Position numbers and translations under genes: made by a program
Shown: in pieces, positions 34,566-43,952 of the stretch
How the letters are laid out: each line of letters opens with the position of its first letter
Position numbering within the stretch: position 1 is the stretch's first letter
The notes under the pieces: model-generated
Database searches by the model: none
The model's input: only the letters and a program-made list of their open reading frames with translations
What the model was told of the DNA's origin: nothing
Source: Streptomyces canus
GTDB taxonomy: Bacteria; Actinomycetota; Actinomycetes; Streptomycetales; Streptomycetaceae
Length of the DNA: 64,000 bases
NCBI RefSeq assembly: GCF_030816965.1
Contig: NZ_JAUSYQ010000002.1
Coordinates: forward strand, 4,373,001 to 4,437,000
Reading direction: 5' to 3'

Positions 34566-34594
34566 TCCCGTCAGTTCCCGTCAGTTCCCGTCAG
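34566..34594. repeat. three direct 10-bp repeats at the end of fbiC
   Basis: Three head-to-tail copies of CCCGTCAGTT (the last incomplete) lie across the fbiC stop region. Each contains CCGTCAG, the half-site of the palindrome found before the catabolic genes; this may be coincidence. Confidence 0.7.
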
Positions 34595-37203
34595 TCCAGC
34601 ACCGGCAGCAGCTCCGGCAGGTGCCCGTCGGAGACCTGCGCGGCCTTCTGCCGCTCCTCGGACACCTCCCCGTACAGGGTCGTGCGCGGGCGGGCGGGAC
34701 GGCCCGCCGCCTCCGCCACCGCGATCAGGTCCTTCACCGACTTGTACGAGCCGTACGACGAACCCGCCATCCGCGAGATCGTCTCCTCCATCAGCGTGCC
34801 GCCCAGGTCGTTCGCCCCCGAGCGGAGCATCTCCGCCGCGCCCTCCGTACCCAGTTTGACCCAGCTGGTCTGGATGTTCGGCACCCAGGGGTGGAGCAGC
34901 AGGCGTGCCATCGCCGTCACCGCCCTGTTGTCCCGCATGGACGGGCCGGGGCGGGCGATGCCGGCCAGGTACACCGGGGCGTTGGTGTGGATGAAAGGGA
35001 GCGTCACGAACTCCGTGAAGCCGCCCGTGCGTTGCTGGATTCCGGCCAGCGTGCGCAGGTGGCCCAGCCAGTGGCGTGGCTGGTCCACATGGCCGTACAT
35101 CATCGTCGACGAGGACCTGATGCCGACCTCGTGCGCGGTCTCGATCACCTCGATCCAGGTCGCCGTCGGCAGCTTGCCCTTGGTCAGCACCCAGCGGACC
35201 TCGTCGTCGAGGATCTCGGCGGCCGTGCCGGGGATGGAGTCGAGGCCGGCCTCCTTGGCCGTCGTCAGCCACTCGCGGATGGACATGCCGGTGCGGGTCG
35301 CGCCGTTGACGACCTCCATCGGGGAGAAGGCGTGCACATGCATGCCGGGCACCCGCTCCTTCACCGCGCGCGCGATGTCGAAGTACGCCGTCCCCGGCAG
35401 GTCCGGGTGGATCCCGCCCTGCATGCAGACCTCCACCGCGCCCACCTCCCAGGCCTGTTGGGCGCGGTCGGCCACCTGGTCCAGGGACAGGGTGTAGGCG
35501 TCGGCGTCGGTGCGCCGCTGGGCGAAGGCGCAGAACCGGCAGCCCGTGTAGCAGACGTTGGTGAAGTTGATGTTCCGCGTGACGATGTACGTGACGTCGT
35601 CTCCGGCCACCGACTTGCGGACGTCGTCGGCCACCTGGCACAGGGCGTCCAGGGCGGGCCCGTCCGCATGCAGCAGGGCGAGGGCCTCTTCGTCGGTCAG
35701 GCGCGTGGGGTCGTCGGCGGCGACCCGCAGCGCCTCCCGTACGTCCGTGTCGATGCGCTCGGGCACCATGCCGGGGGCGGCCGCCTCGCGCAGGGCGCCC
35801 CAGTCGCCGTAGACCTCGTCGAAGTCGTCGCGGCGGTCGGACGTACGGCCCTCGGTGTCGATCGTGGCGTGCAGATCCGTGCGGCCGGACGGGACGAAGA
35901 CCTCCTCCGGCTCCTGCCAGGGCAGTCCCCGCGGAAGGGCGTCGGGGCGTGCCAGGCCCGTCTCCGGGTCCGCCAGCGCCGCCACGTGCGGTCGCAGCCG
36001 TGGGTCCAGCCAGGGCTCGCCGCGCTGCACGAACTCGGGGTACACGCAGAGACGTTCCCGCAGCTCGAAACCGGCCGCCGCGGACCGCTCGGTGAGCTCC
36101 TCGATCTGCGGCCAGGGCCGCTCGGGGTTCACGTGGTCGATGGTGAGCGGACTGACCCCGCCCCAGTCGTCGATCCCCGCCCCGATCAGACGCTCGTACT
36201 CGCTGTCGACCAGGTTCGGTGGGGCCTGGATGTTGGCGGCCGGGCCCATGATGAGGCGGGCGACGGCCACCGCGGCGACCAGTTCGTCCAGTTCCGCGTC
36301 GGGCATGCCGCGCATCGCGGTGTCCGGCTTGGCGCGGAAGTTCTGGATGATCAGTTCCTGGATGCTGTGATACGCCCGTGCTGTGCGCCGGAGCGCGAAG
36401 AGGGACTCGGCGCGCTCCTCGTACGTCTCCCCGATCCCGATGAGGATGCCGCTCGTGAAAGGCACCGACGAACGCCCGGCGTCCTCCAGGACCCGCAGCC
36501 GTACGGCGGGTTCCTTGTCGGGGGAGCCGTGGTGCGGTCCGCCGGGCTCGGACCAGAGCCGCTCGGCGGTCGTCTCCAGCATCATGCCCATGCTCGGCGC
36601 GACGGGCTTCAGCCGCTGGAAGTCGGTCCAGGACAGCACGCCCGGGTTGAGGTGGGGCAGCAGGCCCGTCTCCTCCAGGATGCGGATGGAGATCGCCCGG
36701 ACGTAGGCGATGGTGTCGTCGTAGCCATGGGCGTCAAGCCACTCCCTCGCCTCCGGCCAGCGGTCCTCGGGCTTGTCACCGAGGGTGATCAGGGCTTCCT
36801 TGCAGCCCAGCGCGGCGCCCTTGCGGGCCACGTCCAGGACCTCGTCGGGGGACATGAACATGCCGTGGCCGGCCCGGCGGAGCTTGCCGGGCACGGTCAC
36901 GAACGTGCAGTAGTGGCACTTGTCCCGGCACAGCCGGGTGAGGGGGATGAAGACGCTCTTCGAGTACGTGATGACACCGGGGCGGCCCGCCTGGGCGAGG
37001 CCCGCGTCCCTGACGCGGGCGGCCGACGCGGTGAGGTCGTCCAGGGCCGGGCCGCGGGCCTGGAGCAGCACCGCGGCCTCGGAGACGTCGAGGGCGACGC
37101 CGTCCCGGGCACGTTTGAGAGCGCGACGCATGGAGTTCTCGGTGGGGCCGGTACCGCCGGGGCGGTCGGTGGGGCCGGTTCCGGAGGTCGCGGAAGTCGT
37201 CAT
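34591..37203 (-). CDS. fbiC: FO synthase, bifunctional CofG/CofH
   Basis: The 870-residue protein fuses two radical SAM domains that make the deazaflavin FO of coenzyme F420. The CofG-like half carries CRDKCHYC (about 93-100), and the CofH-like half carries CYTGCRFC (about 555-562); each is the CX3CX2C cluster motif. The first half should use 5-amino-6-ribitylamino-uracil-derived adduct and the second half tyrosine, per family knowledge. F420-dependent enzymes are frequent in this window: the LLM oxidoreductase directly upstream, two more near 53-56 kb, and the DDN-like protein at 44.9 kb. Confidence 0.97.
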   Translation of the reverse strand: MTTSATSGTGPTDRPGGTGPTENSMRRALKRARDGVALDVSEAAVLLQARGPALDDLTASAARVRDAGLAQAGRPGVITYSKSVFIPLTRLCRDKCHYCTFVTVPGKLRRAGHGMFMSPDEVLDVARKGAALGCKEALITLGDKPEDRWPEAREWLDAHGYDDTIAYVRAISIRILEETGLLPHLNPGVLSWTDFQRLKPVAPSMGMMLETTAERLWSEPGGPHHGSPDKEPAVRLRVLEDAGRSSVPFTSGILIGIGETYEERAESLFALRRTARAYHSIQELIIQNFRAKPDTAMRGMPDAELDELVAAVAVARLIMGPAANIQAPPNLVDSEYERLIGAGIDDWGGVSPLTIDHVNPERPWPQIEELTERSAAAGFELRERLCVYPEFVQRGEPWLDPRLRPHVAALADPETGLARPDALPRGLPWQEPEEVFVPSGRTDLHATIDTEGRTSDRRDDFDEVYGDWGALREAAAPGMVPERIDTDVREALRVAADDPTRLTDEEALALLHADGPALDALCQVADDVRKSVAGDDVTYIVTRNINFTNVCYTGCRFCAFAQRRTDADAYTLSLDQVADRAQQAWEVGAVEVCMQGGIHPDLPGTAYFDIARAVKERVPGMHVHAFSPMEVVNGATRTGMSIREWLTTAKEAGLDSIPGTAAEILDDEVRWVLTKGKLPTATWIEVIETAHEVGIRSSSTMMYGHVDQPRHWLGHLRTLAGIQQRTGGFTEFVTLPFIHTNAPVYLAGIARPGPSMRDNRAVTAMARLLLHPWVPNIQTSWVKLGTEGAAEMLRSGANDLGGTLMEETISRMAGSSYGSYKSVKDLIAVAEAAGRPARPRTTLYGEVSEERQKAAQVSDGHLPELLPVLD

Positions 37204-37261
37204 CCTTCGAGCATACGAGCGGTGTGATCAGGGCAGAGGTGTCGCCCGAAGGTGGGTGACG

Positions 37262-38104
37262 TCACACGCTCTCACCATCCCCCTGGACATAACGGGCATA
37301 CTCGTCAAGCACCTTGAGCACCTCGCTCTCCCCCGCCGGGGGCAGCTGCAGCACGACCTCCTCGATCCCGAGCTCGGCGTAGTGGGCGAGCTTGCCGGGG
37401 GTGGGGACGACGGCGTACGGGACGACCTGGAGGGCGGCCGCGTCGCGGCCCGCGTCGGCCCAAGCGGTGCGCAGCACGGGCAGGGACTCGGTCAGGCCGC
37501 GGCCGCCGATGGGCAGCCAGCCGTCGGCGTACTCGCAGATGTGGGAGAACAGCTTCGGCCCTGCGGCGCCGCCCACGAGAGTCCGCTTCCGAACGGGCTT
37601 GGGGAAGGCGTGGCTGGCCCGGACACTCCCGAACTCCCCCTCGTAGGCCGTCGGTTCGTCCGCCCAGAGCGCCTGCATCAGCGCCATCCGGTCCCGGACC
37701 AGCTCCCTGCGCGTCCGCCACTCGACGCCGTGATCGGCGGCTTCTTCGACGTTCCAGCCGAACCCGAGCCCGAGCGTGAACCGTCCGCCGGAGAGGTGGT
37801 CGAGGGTCGCGATCTGCTTGGCGAGGTCGATCGGGTCGTGCTGGGCAACGAGCGTGATGCCGGTGCCGAGACCGAGCCGCTCGGTGACGGCGGCGGCCTG
37901 GCCGAGCGCGACGAAGGGGTCGAGGGTACGGCCGTACTCGCGCGGCAGGTCGCCGCCGGCCGGGTACGGGGTGGTCCGCTCGACGGGGATGTGGGTGTGC
38001 TCGGGCAGATACAGCCCGGCGAAGCCCCGCGCCTCCAGCTCACGGGCGATCCGGGTCGGGGTGATGGTCTCGTCGGTGAGGAAGATCGTCACGGAAATGC
38101 GCAT
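37262..38104 (-). CDS. LLM class F420-dependent oxidoreductase
   Basis: The 280-residue protein is a luciferase-like TIM barrel. It shows LPEHTHIPV near residue 34, LGTGITLVAQHDPIDLAKQIATLDHLSGGRFTLG (residues 78-112 region) and FGWNVEEAADHG. These are typical of the F420-dependent subgroup. It lies 58 bp upstream of fbiC on the same strand, so cofactor synthesis and use may be co-regulated. The substrate is unknown. Confidence 0.9.
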   Translation of the reverse strand: MRISVTIFLTDETITPTRIARELEARGFAGLYLPEHTHIPVERTTPYPAGGDLPREYGRTLDPFVALGQAAAVTERLGLGTGITLVAQHDPIDLAKQIATLDHLSGGRFTLGLGFGWNVEEAADHGVEWRTRRELVRDRMALMQALWADEPTAYEGEFGSVRASHAFPKPVRKRTLVGGAAGPKLFSHICEYADGWLPIGGRGLTESLPVLRTAWADAGRDAAALQVVPYAVVPTPGKLAHYAELGIEEVVLQLPPAGESEVLKVLDEYARYVQGDGESV

Positions 38105-38658
38105 GACTGCATCTGTACCGGGCGGGGGCCGGGATGTCCATACCGACTGGTCGGCATCTGGGCGGGACTTTGTGGAGGGGCGGAGTGAGTGGAGTGGGCG
38201 GAGTGAGCCGGGGGACGGACCGGGTGGGCCGGGTGGGCGGACCGAGTGGGCCGTGGGCCGAGTGGCCGGGTGGGCCCGGTGGGCGGGTGCGTCGGGAGCG
38301 GTGCCTGTCGGGCGGGGCGGTGCGGCGCCCGTCGGCGGGGGGCCGGTGGGGGCGCCTGCCGGCCGGGGACCGGTGCGGGCGCCTGCCGGCGGTGGCCGTG
38401 CGGGCGCCTGCCGGCCGGGGACCGGTGCGGGCGCCTGCCGACGGTGGCCGGTGCGGGTGTCGGTCGCCCGGGGACCGGTGCGGTGTCGGTCGGCCAGGGC
38501 CGGGGCGAGCGCCTGTCGGCGGGGGACCGACCGGTTCGGGGTCGGTCATCTGTCGGGGGTGTCGGTCCGATGTCGGCGGCTTGTCGATGGGGCCCCGGAA
38601 CCTTTCTGGAGACGGCCGGTGACCACCCGACCGGCCCCACACCCCTCAAGGAGTCACC
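38105..38658. repeat. gene-free GC-rich region with a 26-bp minisatellite (core 38337-38525)
   Basis: About seven degenerate tandem copies of a 26-bp unit (typical unit GGGGACCGGTGCGGGCGCCT followed by GCCGGC) occupy 38337-38525. They are preceded by shorter GGGTGGGCC-type runs from 38180. Several frames stay open across the array but their products are simple Pro/Arg/Gly-rich repeats with no start signals. The TetX-like gene begins directly after the region, so its promoter must lie at or near the array. Confidence 0.75.
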
Positions 38659-39792
38659 ATGACCACCCACGTCACGATCATCGGCGCCGGACTCGGCGGC
38701 CTCACGCTCGCCCGCGTCCTGCACGTCAACGGCATCCCGGCCACCGTCTACGAGGCGGAGTCCTCACCGTCGGCGCGTGCGCAGGGCGGGATGCTCGACA
38801 TCCACGACTACAACGGACAGCTCGCCCTCCAGGCGGCCGGCCTGATGGACGAGTTCCGCGGTCTCATCCTGGAGGGTCGTGAGGCGACGCGGTTGCTCGA
38901 CCGGGACGGGACCGTCCTGTTCGAGAAGGCCGACGACGGCACCGGCGGCCGCCCCGAGGTGCAGCGCGGCGAGCTGCGTCAACTCCTGCTGGACTCGCTC
39001 CCGGCCGGCACGGTCCGCTGGGGCCACAAGGTCAGCGGCGTCCGGGCTCTCGGCGAGGGCCGCCACGAGGTGACCTTCGCCGACGGCGGGAGCGTCGTCA
39101 CCGGTCTGCTGGTCGGCGCGGACGGCGCCTGGTCACGGGTGCGGCCACTGCTCTCCACCGCCACACCCGAGTACACCGGCATGTCGTCCGTCGAGACCTA
39201 CCTGTACGACGCCGACATCCGGCGCCCGGCCACCGCGAAGGCGGTCGGCGACGGGGCACTGTTCGCGCTGGTGCCGGGAAAGGGGCTCACCGCGCACCGC
39301 GAGAAGGGCGGCACCCTGCACACCTACACGATGCTCGCGCGGCCGCAGGACTGGTTCGCCGCCGTCGACTTCACCGACCCCGCCGCGGCCACCACCCGCA
39401 TCGCGGCGGAGTTCGATGGCTGGGCCCCCGAACTCACCGCCCTGATCACCGACACCGACACCGCACCGGTCCTGCGCCCCCTCTACGCATTGCCGGCCGA
39501 ACACCGGTGGGACCGGGTCCCGGGCGTGACCCTCCTTGGCGACGCCGCCCACCTCGCGGCCCCCAATGGCGAGGGCGCCAACCTGGCCATGCTCGACGGC
39601 GCCGAACTCGGCCAGGCCCTGGCCGCCCACCCCGACAACCTCGAGACCGCGCTCATCGCGTACGAGCAGGCCATGTTCCCCCGCAGCACCGAGGCCGCCA
39701 CCGAGGGCGCCGAACTGTACGAGTTCATGTTCGGCGAAACCACACCCCATGGGCTGCTGAGCATGTTCACGGGTCAGGGGGAGAGCGCCTGA
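38659..39792 (+). CDS. FAD-dependent monooxygenase, TetX-like
   Basis: The 377-residue protein has the Rossmann start TIIGAGLGGLTLARVL and the second FAD motif LLGDAAHLAAPNGEGANLA, which is the variant found in Tet(X)-type monooxygenases. A middle region with VGADGAWSRVRPLL is typical of class A flavoprotein hydroxylases. It could hydroxylate an aromatic or polyketide compound; whether it acts on tetracyclines cannot be judged from sequence. CAAGGAG precedes the ATG. It stands alone after the minisatellite. Confidence 0.88.
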   Translation: MTTHVTIIGAGLGGLTLARVLHVNGIPATVYEAESSPSARAQGGMLDIHDYNGQLALQAAGLMDEFRGLILEGREATRLLDRDGTVLFEKADDGTGGRPEVQRGELRQLLLDSLPAGTVRWGHKVSGVRALGEGRHEVTFADGGSVVTGLLVGADGAWSRVRPLLSTATPEYTGMSSVETYLYDADIRRPATAKAVGDGALFALVPGKGLTAHREKGGTLHTYTMLARPQDWFAAVDFTDPAAATTRIAAEFDGWAPELTALITDTDTAPVLRPLYALPAEHRWDRVPGVTLLGDAAHLAAPNGEGANLAMLDGAELGQALAAHPDNLETALIAYEQAMFPRSTEAATEGAELYEFMFGETTPHGLLSMFTGQGESA

Positions 39793-39901
39793 GCCACGGC
39801 CCGCCTTCGGTGGAACCGTGACCCACGGAGCTCAGAGACCACGTCTACGATCCGTCCAGGTCGACGGCGGTGGAATCCTCGTGCAGCCCCGCTGCGTCCC
39901 T

Positions 39902-41734
39902 TCAGCGGCCAAGGCGTGAGCGAATCATGTTCACCATGGCGTTGACTTCGTTGATGCGCAGCATGCGCGCAAGGGTGATGAACAGAGCGACCAGCACCGT
40001 CGCTCCGGCGGCGAGTGCGGTGAGCGCGGCGACAACGGGGGGGTGAATCGCTGCCATCAGCCAGGCGGCGATCGCTCCGGCTGCCAGGGACGCGGGGAGG
40101 CTCGCCCCAATGAGGCGCACGTAAGTTCGGATGACGTGACGACCGTCGAGGTCGCCGCCGAGCCGGCTGCGGAGTCGTTTCCAGGCGATGCCGACGCCGA
40201 TGACGTAGGCCAGGCCGTATACGCAGGCCATGCCGGTCACGGCCCACCGCGCGGGAAGCAGGAGATAGGCAGCAAAAGATCCAACGCCGTTCACCAGCGC
40301 GACGATGAGGGTGTTGAAGAAGGGGGTGCGGGTGTCTTCGTACGCATAGAAGCCGCGCAGTACTACGTACTGCACCGAATAGGGGATCAGCCCCAAGGCG
40401 AAGGCCATCAGGACGAAGCCGATGTTGCGGGCGCCTTCCTCGCCGGCTCCGGCGTAGAGCAGCCGAATCAGCGGCACTCCGAGAGCAAGAAATGCGAAGG
40501 CACAGGGAACGATAGCGACTGCCGACGTACGCAGCCCCTGTGAGATGTCGTCTCGCACTGCTCCGTGATCGCCGTCGGCGGCTGCGCGGGCGATGCGGGG
40601 AAGGATGGCTGTCATCACAGAGACGGTGATGATGGCCTGCGGCATCTGCCACAGCAGGAGCGCGTAGTTGTACGCAGTGATGCCGGTACCGGGGTGCCCG
40701 GCCCGCTCTGCGACTGCGCCGGCGGCGGTGGCAAGACGCGTCACGACGACCATGCCGGCTTGATTGACGAGCACGAACAGGAAGGTCCATTTCGCGAGGC
40801 CAAGAGCTTTCCCTAGACCGTGGCCACGCCAGTCGAAGCGGAGGCGGATCCGAAATCCTGATTCACGCAGATAGGGGACCATGGCCAGAGCCTGAACCGT
40901 CAGCCCCAGAAGGGTGCCGACACCAAGCAGGCGCACTCCCTGCGGCGTGATCGATGATGCCGACATACCCGAGTGTGTAGCCGTGCCGAATACCCAGAGG
41001 AATGACCCGAAAGCGACGATGATCAGGATGTTGTTCAGAACGGGCGTCCACATCATGGCCCCGAACCGCCCGCGCGCATTGAGGATCTGCCCCATCACCA
41101 CATGAATCCCCATGAAGAACATGGTGGGCAGGCAGTAACGGGCGAAGATTACCGCGACACGGAATTGGTCAGGATGGGCGGCCATGGACGGCGCCATGAC
41201 ACGGATTAATTCCGGCGCTGCAACGACACATATCAGGGTGGTCGAACCGAGGAATGTGATGACCAAGGTGATGAGACGGTTGGCGTATGCAGCACCTCCG
41301 TCGGAGTCCTCTTTCATCGATCGCACCAACTGTGGAATGAAGACCGCATTGAGGGCGCCTCCGCCCACCAACACGTAAATCATGGTGGGCAGCGTATTGG
41401 CCACCTGGTAGGTGTCATTTAGCGTTCCCACACCCAGCGCCGCCCCCATGACCAGAGTGCGCAGAAAACCAGTCAAGCGTGACACCAGAGTTCCAGCCGC
41501 CATCACAGCACTGGACTTCATAAGACCGGCGGACTGCTTGCCATCGGAGCTCTGTCCAGCAACTGGCATCGCGTCAGTCACGACAGAATTCATGGCTGAG
41601 GCAGAACCGGACACTCGGCGAAGCTGGAGCGTCTCGAAGTCGCGGGCAGCCCTGTCCGGCACGGGATTCCGGACACGCTCCCGTAGCCCGGGCTCCGAGG
41701 CGGCTGTGCGGCTGCCCTCACCTTCAATGTTCAT
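39902..41734 (-). CDS. MurJ-type lipid II flippase paralogue
   Basis: The 610-residue protein has a polar N-terminus of about 80 residues and then fourteen membrane helices. It carries MurJ/MviN features: RLTGFLRTLVMGAALGVG, ANTLPTMIYVLVGGGALNAVFIPQL, and GFYAYEDTRTPFFNTLIVALVNG. The housekeeping MurJ of Streptomyces normally sits near the origin among parAB-type genes, so this is likely an extra copy. Base composition is lower in G+C than its neighbours and transposase remnants follow directly, which suggests acquisition. An ATG 51 bp further upstream is an alternative start. Confidence 0.85.
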   Translation of the reverse strand: MNIEGEGSRTAASEPGLRERVRNPVPDRAARDFETLQLRRVSGSASAMNSVVTDAMPVAGQSSDGKQSAGLMKSSAVMAAGTLVSRLTGFLRTLVMGAALGVGTLNDTYQVANTLPTMIYVLVGGGALNAVFIPQLVRSMKEDSDGGAAYANRLITLVITFLGSTTLICVVAAPELIRVMAPSMAAHPDQFRVAVIFARYCLPTMFFMGIHVVMGQILNARGRFGAMMWTPVLNNILIIVAFGSFLWVFGTATHSGMSASSITPQGVRLLGVGTLLGLTVQALAMVPYLRESGFRIRLRFDWRGHGLGKALGLAKWTFLFVLVNQAGMVVVTRLATAAGAVAERAGHPGTGITAYNYALLLWQMPQAIITVSVMTAILPRIARAAADGDHGAVRDDISQGLRTSAVAIVPCAFAFLALGVPLIRLLYAGAGEEGARNIGFVLMAFALGLIPYSVQYVVLRGFYAYEDTRTPFFNTLIVALVNGVGSFAAYLLLPARWAVTGMACVYGLAYVIGVGIAWKRLRSRLGGDLDGRHVIRTYVRLIGASLPASLAAGAIAAWLMAAIHPPVVAALTALAAGATVLVALFITLARMLRINEVNAMVNMIRSRLGR

Positions 41735-41786
41735 GCGTGATCCATCGCTCCATCCATCCATATCTCCGACTACCGCTACGGCCACG

Positions 41787-41954
41787 TCACCCTACCGGCG
41801 CGGCAACTCTGCGAAGCCCGCCGGACGTTGCGGACAGCGTGCTTCGACTCCGTAATGCCTCAGCCTTCAACTCGGCGTCAGACACCACATCTCTGCCGTG
41901 GTCGTTGAGATTCTCGATTCCCCAGTGCCCGCGTACGCATCCGCCCACCCGGAC
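41787..41954 (-). pseudogene. ISAs1-type transposase C-terminal remnant
   Basis: A minus-strand frame reads CVRGHWGIENLNDHGRDVV and ends SATSGGLRRVAAPVG. The R-x-HW-x-IEN core followed by RDV is the signature near the end of ISAs1-family DDE transposases. Nothing of the N-terminal two thirds or the terminal repeats can be recognised, so this is a decayed copy. It lies just upstream of the MurJ-like gene. Confidence 0.7.
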
Positions 41955-42029
41955 GAGGAGTGCGGGAAGCCCCGCATCAGTCCCCCATCACCTTCTTCGT
42001 AGCCCCGCAATGGGGCTTCCGGCCTCTTC

Positions 42030-42520
42030 AGAGACAGCAAGGCTCTTCGTCATGCGGATGTGGCGATCGCTGCCGTGCCCAGGCCGGGCGAGTACGACCG
42101 CCGACTGCACGTCAAGGCTCCCGACCAGCGGCCGCCCGACAGCGAACCCGAACACCACGGAGTTCTCGGCAAGTTGAAGGCCGTCGGCTTCGACGACGAC
42201 GTGGCCGGCGAGGCCGGCGAGGCCCCACGGACGGCCGAGCGGCTGATCGACGACGTCTTCACCACCCTCGCGGCGCCCGCAGCTCGGCTTCCCGAATCCG
42301 GAGTGAGCAGCCCTCCCGACGAGGAACCAAGCAGCTCAAGCGGGCCTTCTTCCTGGCCACCTGCACGGCCTCGGCCGACCCGGTCTCGCGGGCCACCTGC
42401 GACAAGAAGAACGCTCGCTACGACAAGAAGAACGCTCGGGGAAGGCACCACACCCAAGCCCTCCTCTGCCTCGCGAGACGACAAGCCGGCGGCGTGCGCG
42501 ACCCAAGTTACAGGTCCGAG
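42030..42520 (+). pseudogene. IS110-type transposase remnant with frameshifts
   Basis: Two plus-strand frames carry pieces of an IS110 transposase. A central segment reads KAVGFDDDVAGEAGEAPRT, and the C-terminal segment reads KQLKRAFFLATCTASADPVS, continuing into RHHTQALLCLARR. The frames differ, so at least one indel separates them. A 21-bp internal duplication repeats DKKNAR. The element is dead and no terminal repeats are recognisable. Confidence 0.65.
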
Positions 42521-42766
42521 ATGGGCGACTCCCGAGGTGGCATGAATTCTTACTCTGCTCGGTGCCGCACTTACCTTCCACTAGCAACAACTACTTAAAT
42601 TGCGACAAATTCGGGCGAAATGCAGGTCAAGAAAGATCGATTCTCGCCAATCCTTATCCACCTCGACCGAAAACAATCTCTGGTCACTGTTGGGTGCCTC
42701 ATGGATAGTTAGCGACCGCACATGAAATCAGGCCCGGTAAACCGTCTCTTCACGAGAGGAAAACGA

Positions 42767-43108
42767 GTGCGTCGAATAGTGGCGACTGTGGCAGCGACAG
42801 GTTTCCTGCTCGCACTTGGAACTGGTGTCAGCACGGCGTCAACCCAGACCGACTCCGCTGACCACCCGGACGTCGTGAGCCCTAAAACGAGCTATAGCTT
42901 CGCATGCACCCTGCCACAAGGTAACTACGCCAATTACTCGTTCAGCGACGGAATCACGTCCACCACGATCTACTACAACAACCACTGCTCCAGCGGGATA
43001 TATGTCAGGGTGCATGTCGGCTCGGGAAGCTCGTGCTGGCTCACCCCGGCCGGCAAGGGCAGCGCGGTCTTCGACGCCGGGGTGATAAGCATCACCGAAG
43101 GATGCTGA
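42767..43108 (+). CDS. small secreted cysteine-containing protein
   Basis: From a GTG preceded by GAGAGGAAAAC the product is 113 residues, with a signal peptide (RRIVATVAATGFLLALGTGV, cleavage near STAS). The mature part of about 90 residues has four Cys (SFACTLPQG, NNHCSSG, SSCWLTP, TEGC) and a Tyr/Asn/Ser-rich beta character, suggesting a small disulphide-bonded secreted protein. I do not recognise the family. An in-frame ATG at 42722 lacks a ribosome-binding site. Its lower G+C and the adjacent transposase debris suggest acquisition. Confidence 0.7.
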   Translation: MRRIVATVAATGFLLALGTGVSTASTQTDSADHPDVVSPKTSYSFACTLPQGNYANYSFSDGITSTTIYYNNHCSSGIYVRVHVGSGSSCWLTPAGKGSAVFDAGVISITEGC

Positions 43109-43182
43109 GAGGCAGTTCGCCGCTGATGCAACGGCGGATCTGAATACGTCCGTCTCACGCTTTCACCCCCCGGCATTCATGG

Positions 43183-43212
43183 CGGCCCGTCAGTTCAACT
43201 GACGGGCCGTTT
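43183..43212. terminator. terminator after the small secreted protein gene
   Basis: CGGCCCGTCAGTT and AACTGACGGGCCG are perfect complements around a single C, followed by TTTCGCCTTGTT. Confidence 0.75.
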
Positions 43213-43247
43213 CGCCTTGTTCTGACGGCCTGCCGGTTCTGCGCTCA

Positions 43248-43654
43248 TGACGTCGGCGGTATGGGTGTGGGAGCCCTTGTGGCCGCTGCCGGCTCCCCGA
43301 AGAAGCCGTACCGGCTCAGGGCGCTGCGCAGGTCGTCCCCGATCCGGATCGGCGGCAGCGGCATCGTCCCGTTCACCATGCCGTCCCCCCGTCCCGCACT
43401 CCGCCCACAGCAGCTTCCCGCCCTTCCACGCGCCCAGTTCGCGCAGTACCGACACGCCCGTCGCGTCGGCGCAGGCCCGCACCAAGTGCAGGCCGCGGCC
43501 GTTCTCGGCGTCCGGGGCGGCGGGAGGCTTGTCGGTCGTGAAGCCGGGTGGGACCCGGGGGTCGGTGTCCCAGACGGCTACCCGGACCCGCCCGAGGGAC
43601 GGCGACAGGAGACGGAAGGCGTACGGCCCCTTCGTGCGGCAGGGGCAGCTGCCA
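43248..43654 (-). pseudogene. truncated RsbW-like ATP-binding regulator
   Basis: A minus-strand frame encodes only the C-terminal half of a histidine-kinase-like ATPase of the anti-sigma type: SLGRVRVAVWDTDPRVPPGF, then ENGRGLHLVRACADATGVSV and GKLLWAECG. The N-terminal half with the first ATP-binding motif is absent and the upstream sequence does not continue it. A separate 44-codon frame starting at 43380 (VNGTMPLPPIRIGDDLRSAL) reads through the 3' part and could be a small coupled gene. Confidence 0.6.
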
Positions 43655-43777
43655 GTGCTGCTGGATGCCGAGGCCCTTCTGACGAAGTACCGGAACCTGC
43701 TGGACATCGTGGAAGCCACCGCCCTCAGTCCCGAGAAGTCCCGGGATCTGATCCATTCCATCGCCCAGAACCTGTGA
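43625..43777 (+). pseudogene. C-terminal remnant of a DUF5753 regulator
   Basis: The plus-strand frame ending at 43777 reads LLTKYRNLLDIVEATALSPE and then KSRDLIHSIAQNL, which is the end of a DUF5753/Scr1-type protein. The DNA-binding and ligand domains are missing and the sequence upstream belongs to an antisense ATPase fragment. A DUF397 gene follows 10 bases later, so this was a regulator-DUF397 pair that lost most of the regulator. Confidence 0.6.
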
Positions 43778-43787
43778 GGGAGCCGAC

Positions 43788-43952
43788 ATGATCACGGACC
43801 GTTGGCAGAAGTCGTCCTACTGCCAGGAAGGCGACGCCTGCGTCCACATATCCACCGACCTCAACAAAGTTCACATCACGGACTCCGATGCCGCCCAAAT
43901 CATCGTCACCGTCAGCCACGGCGCCTTCGCCGCCCTGCTGAAGTCACTCTGA
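43788..43952 (+). CDS. DUF397 protein, orphaned
   Basis: The 54-residue product reads WQKSSYCQEGDACVHIST near its start and ends HGAFAALLKSL, the DUF397 pattern. GAGGGAG precedes the ATG. Its partner regulator is reduced to a remnant just upstream, so this copy may be unregulated or decaying. It overlaps the convergent endonuclease/phosphatase gene by nine bases. A complete regulator-DUF397 pair exists at 14.4-15.7 kb. Confidence 0.75.
   Translation: MITDRWQKSSYCQEGDACVHISTDLNKVHITDSDAAQIIVTVSHGAFAALLKSL

Noticed and set aside
38330..38540. Possible CRISPR array
   Set aside because: The 26-bp units are directly adjacent and degenerate with no unique spacers, and no cas genes are present.
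43183..43212. A further copy of the CTGAC-N5-GTCAG operator
   Set aside because: The half-sites are in the opposite order (GTCAG then CTGAC), and the position after a gene with a T-rich tail fits a terminator.
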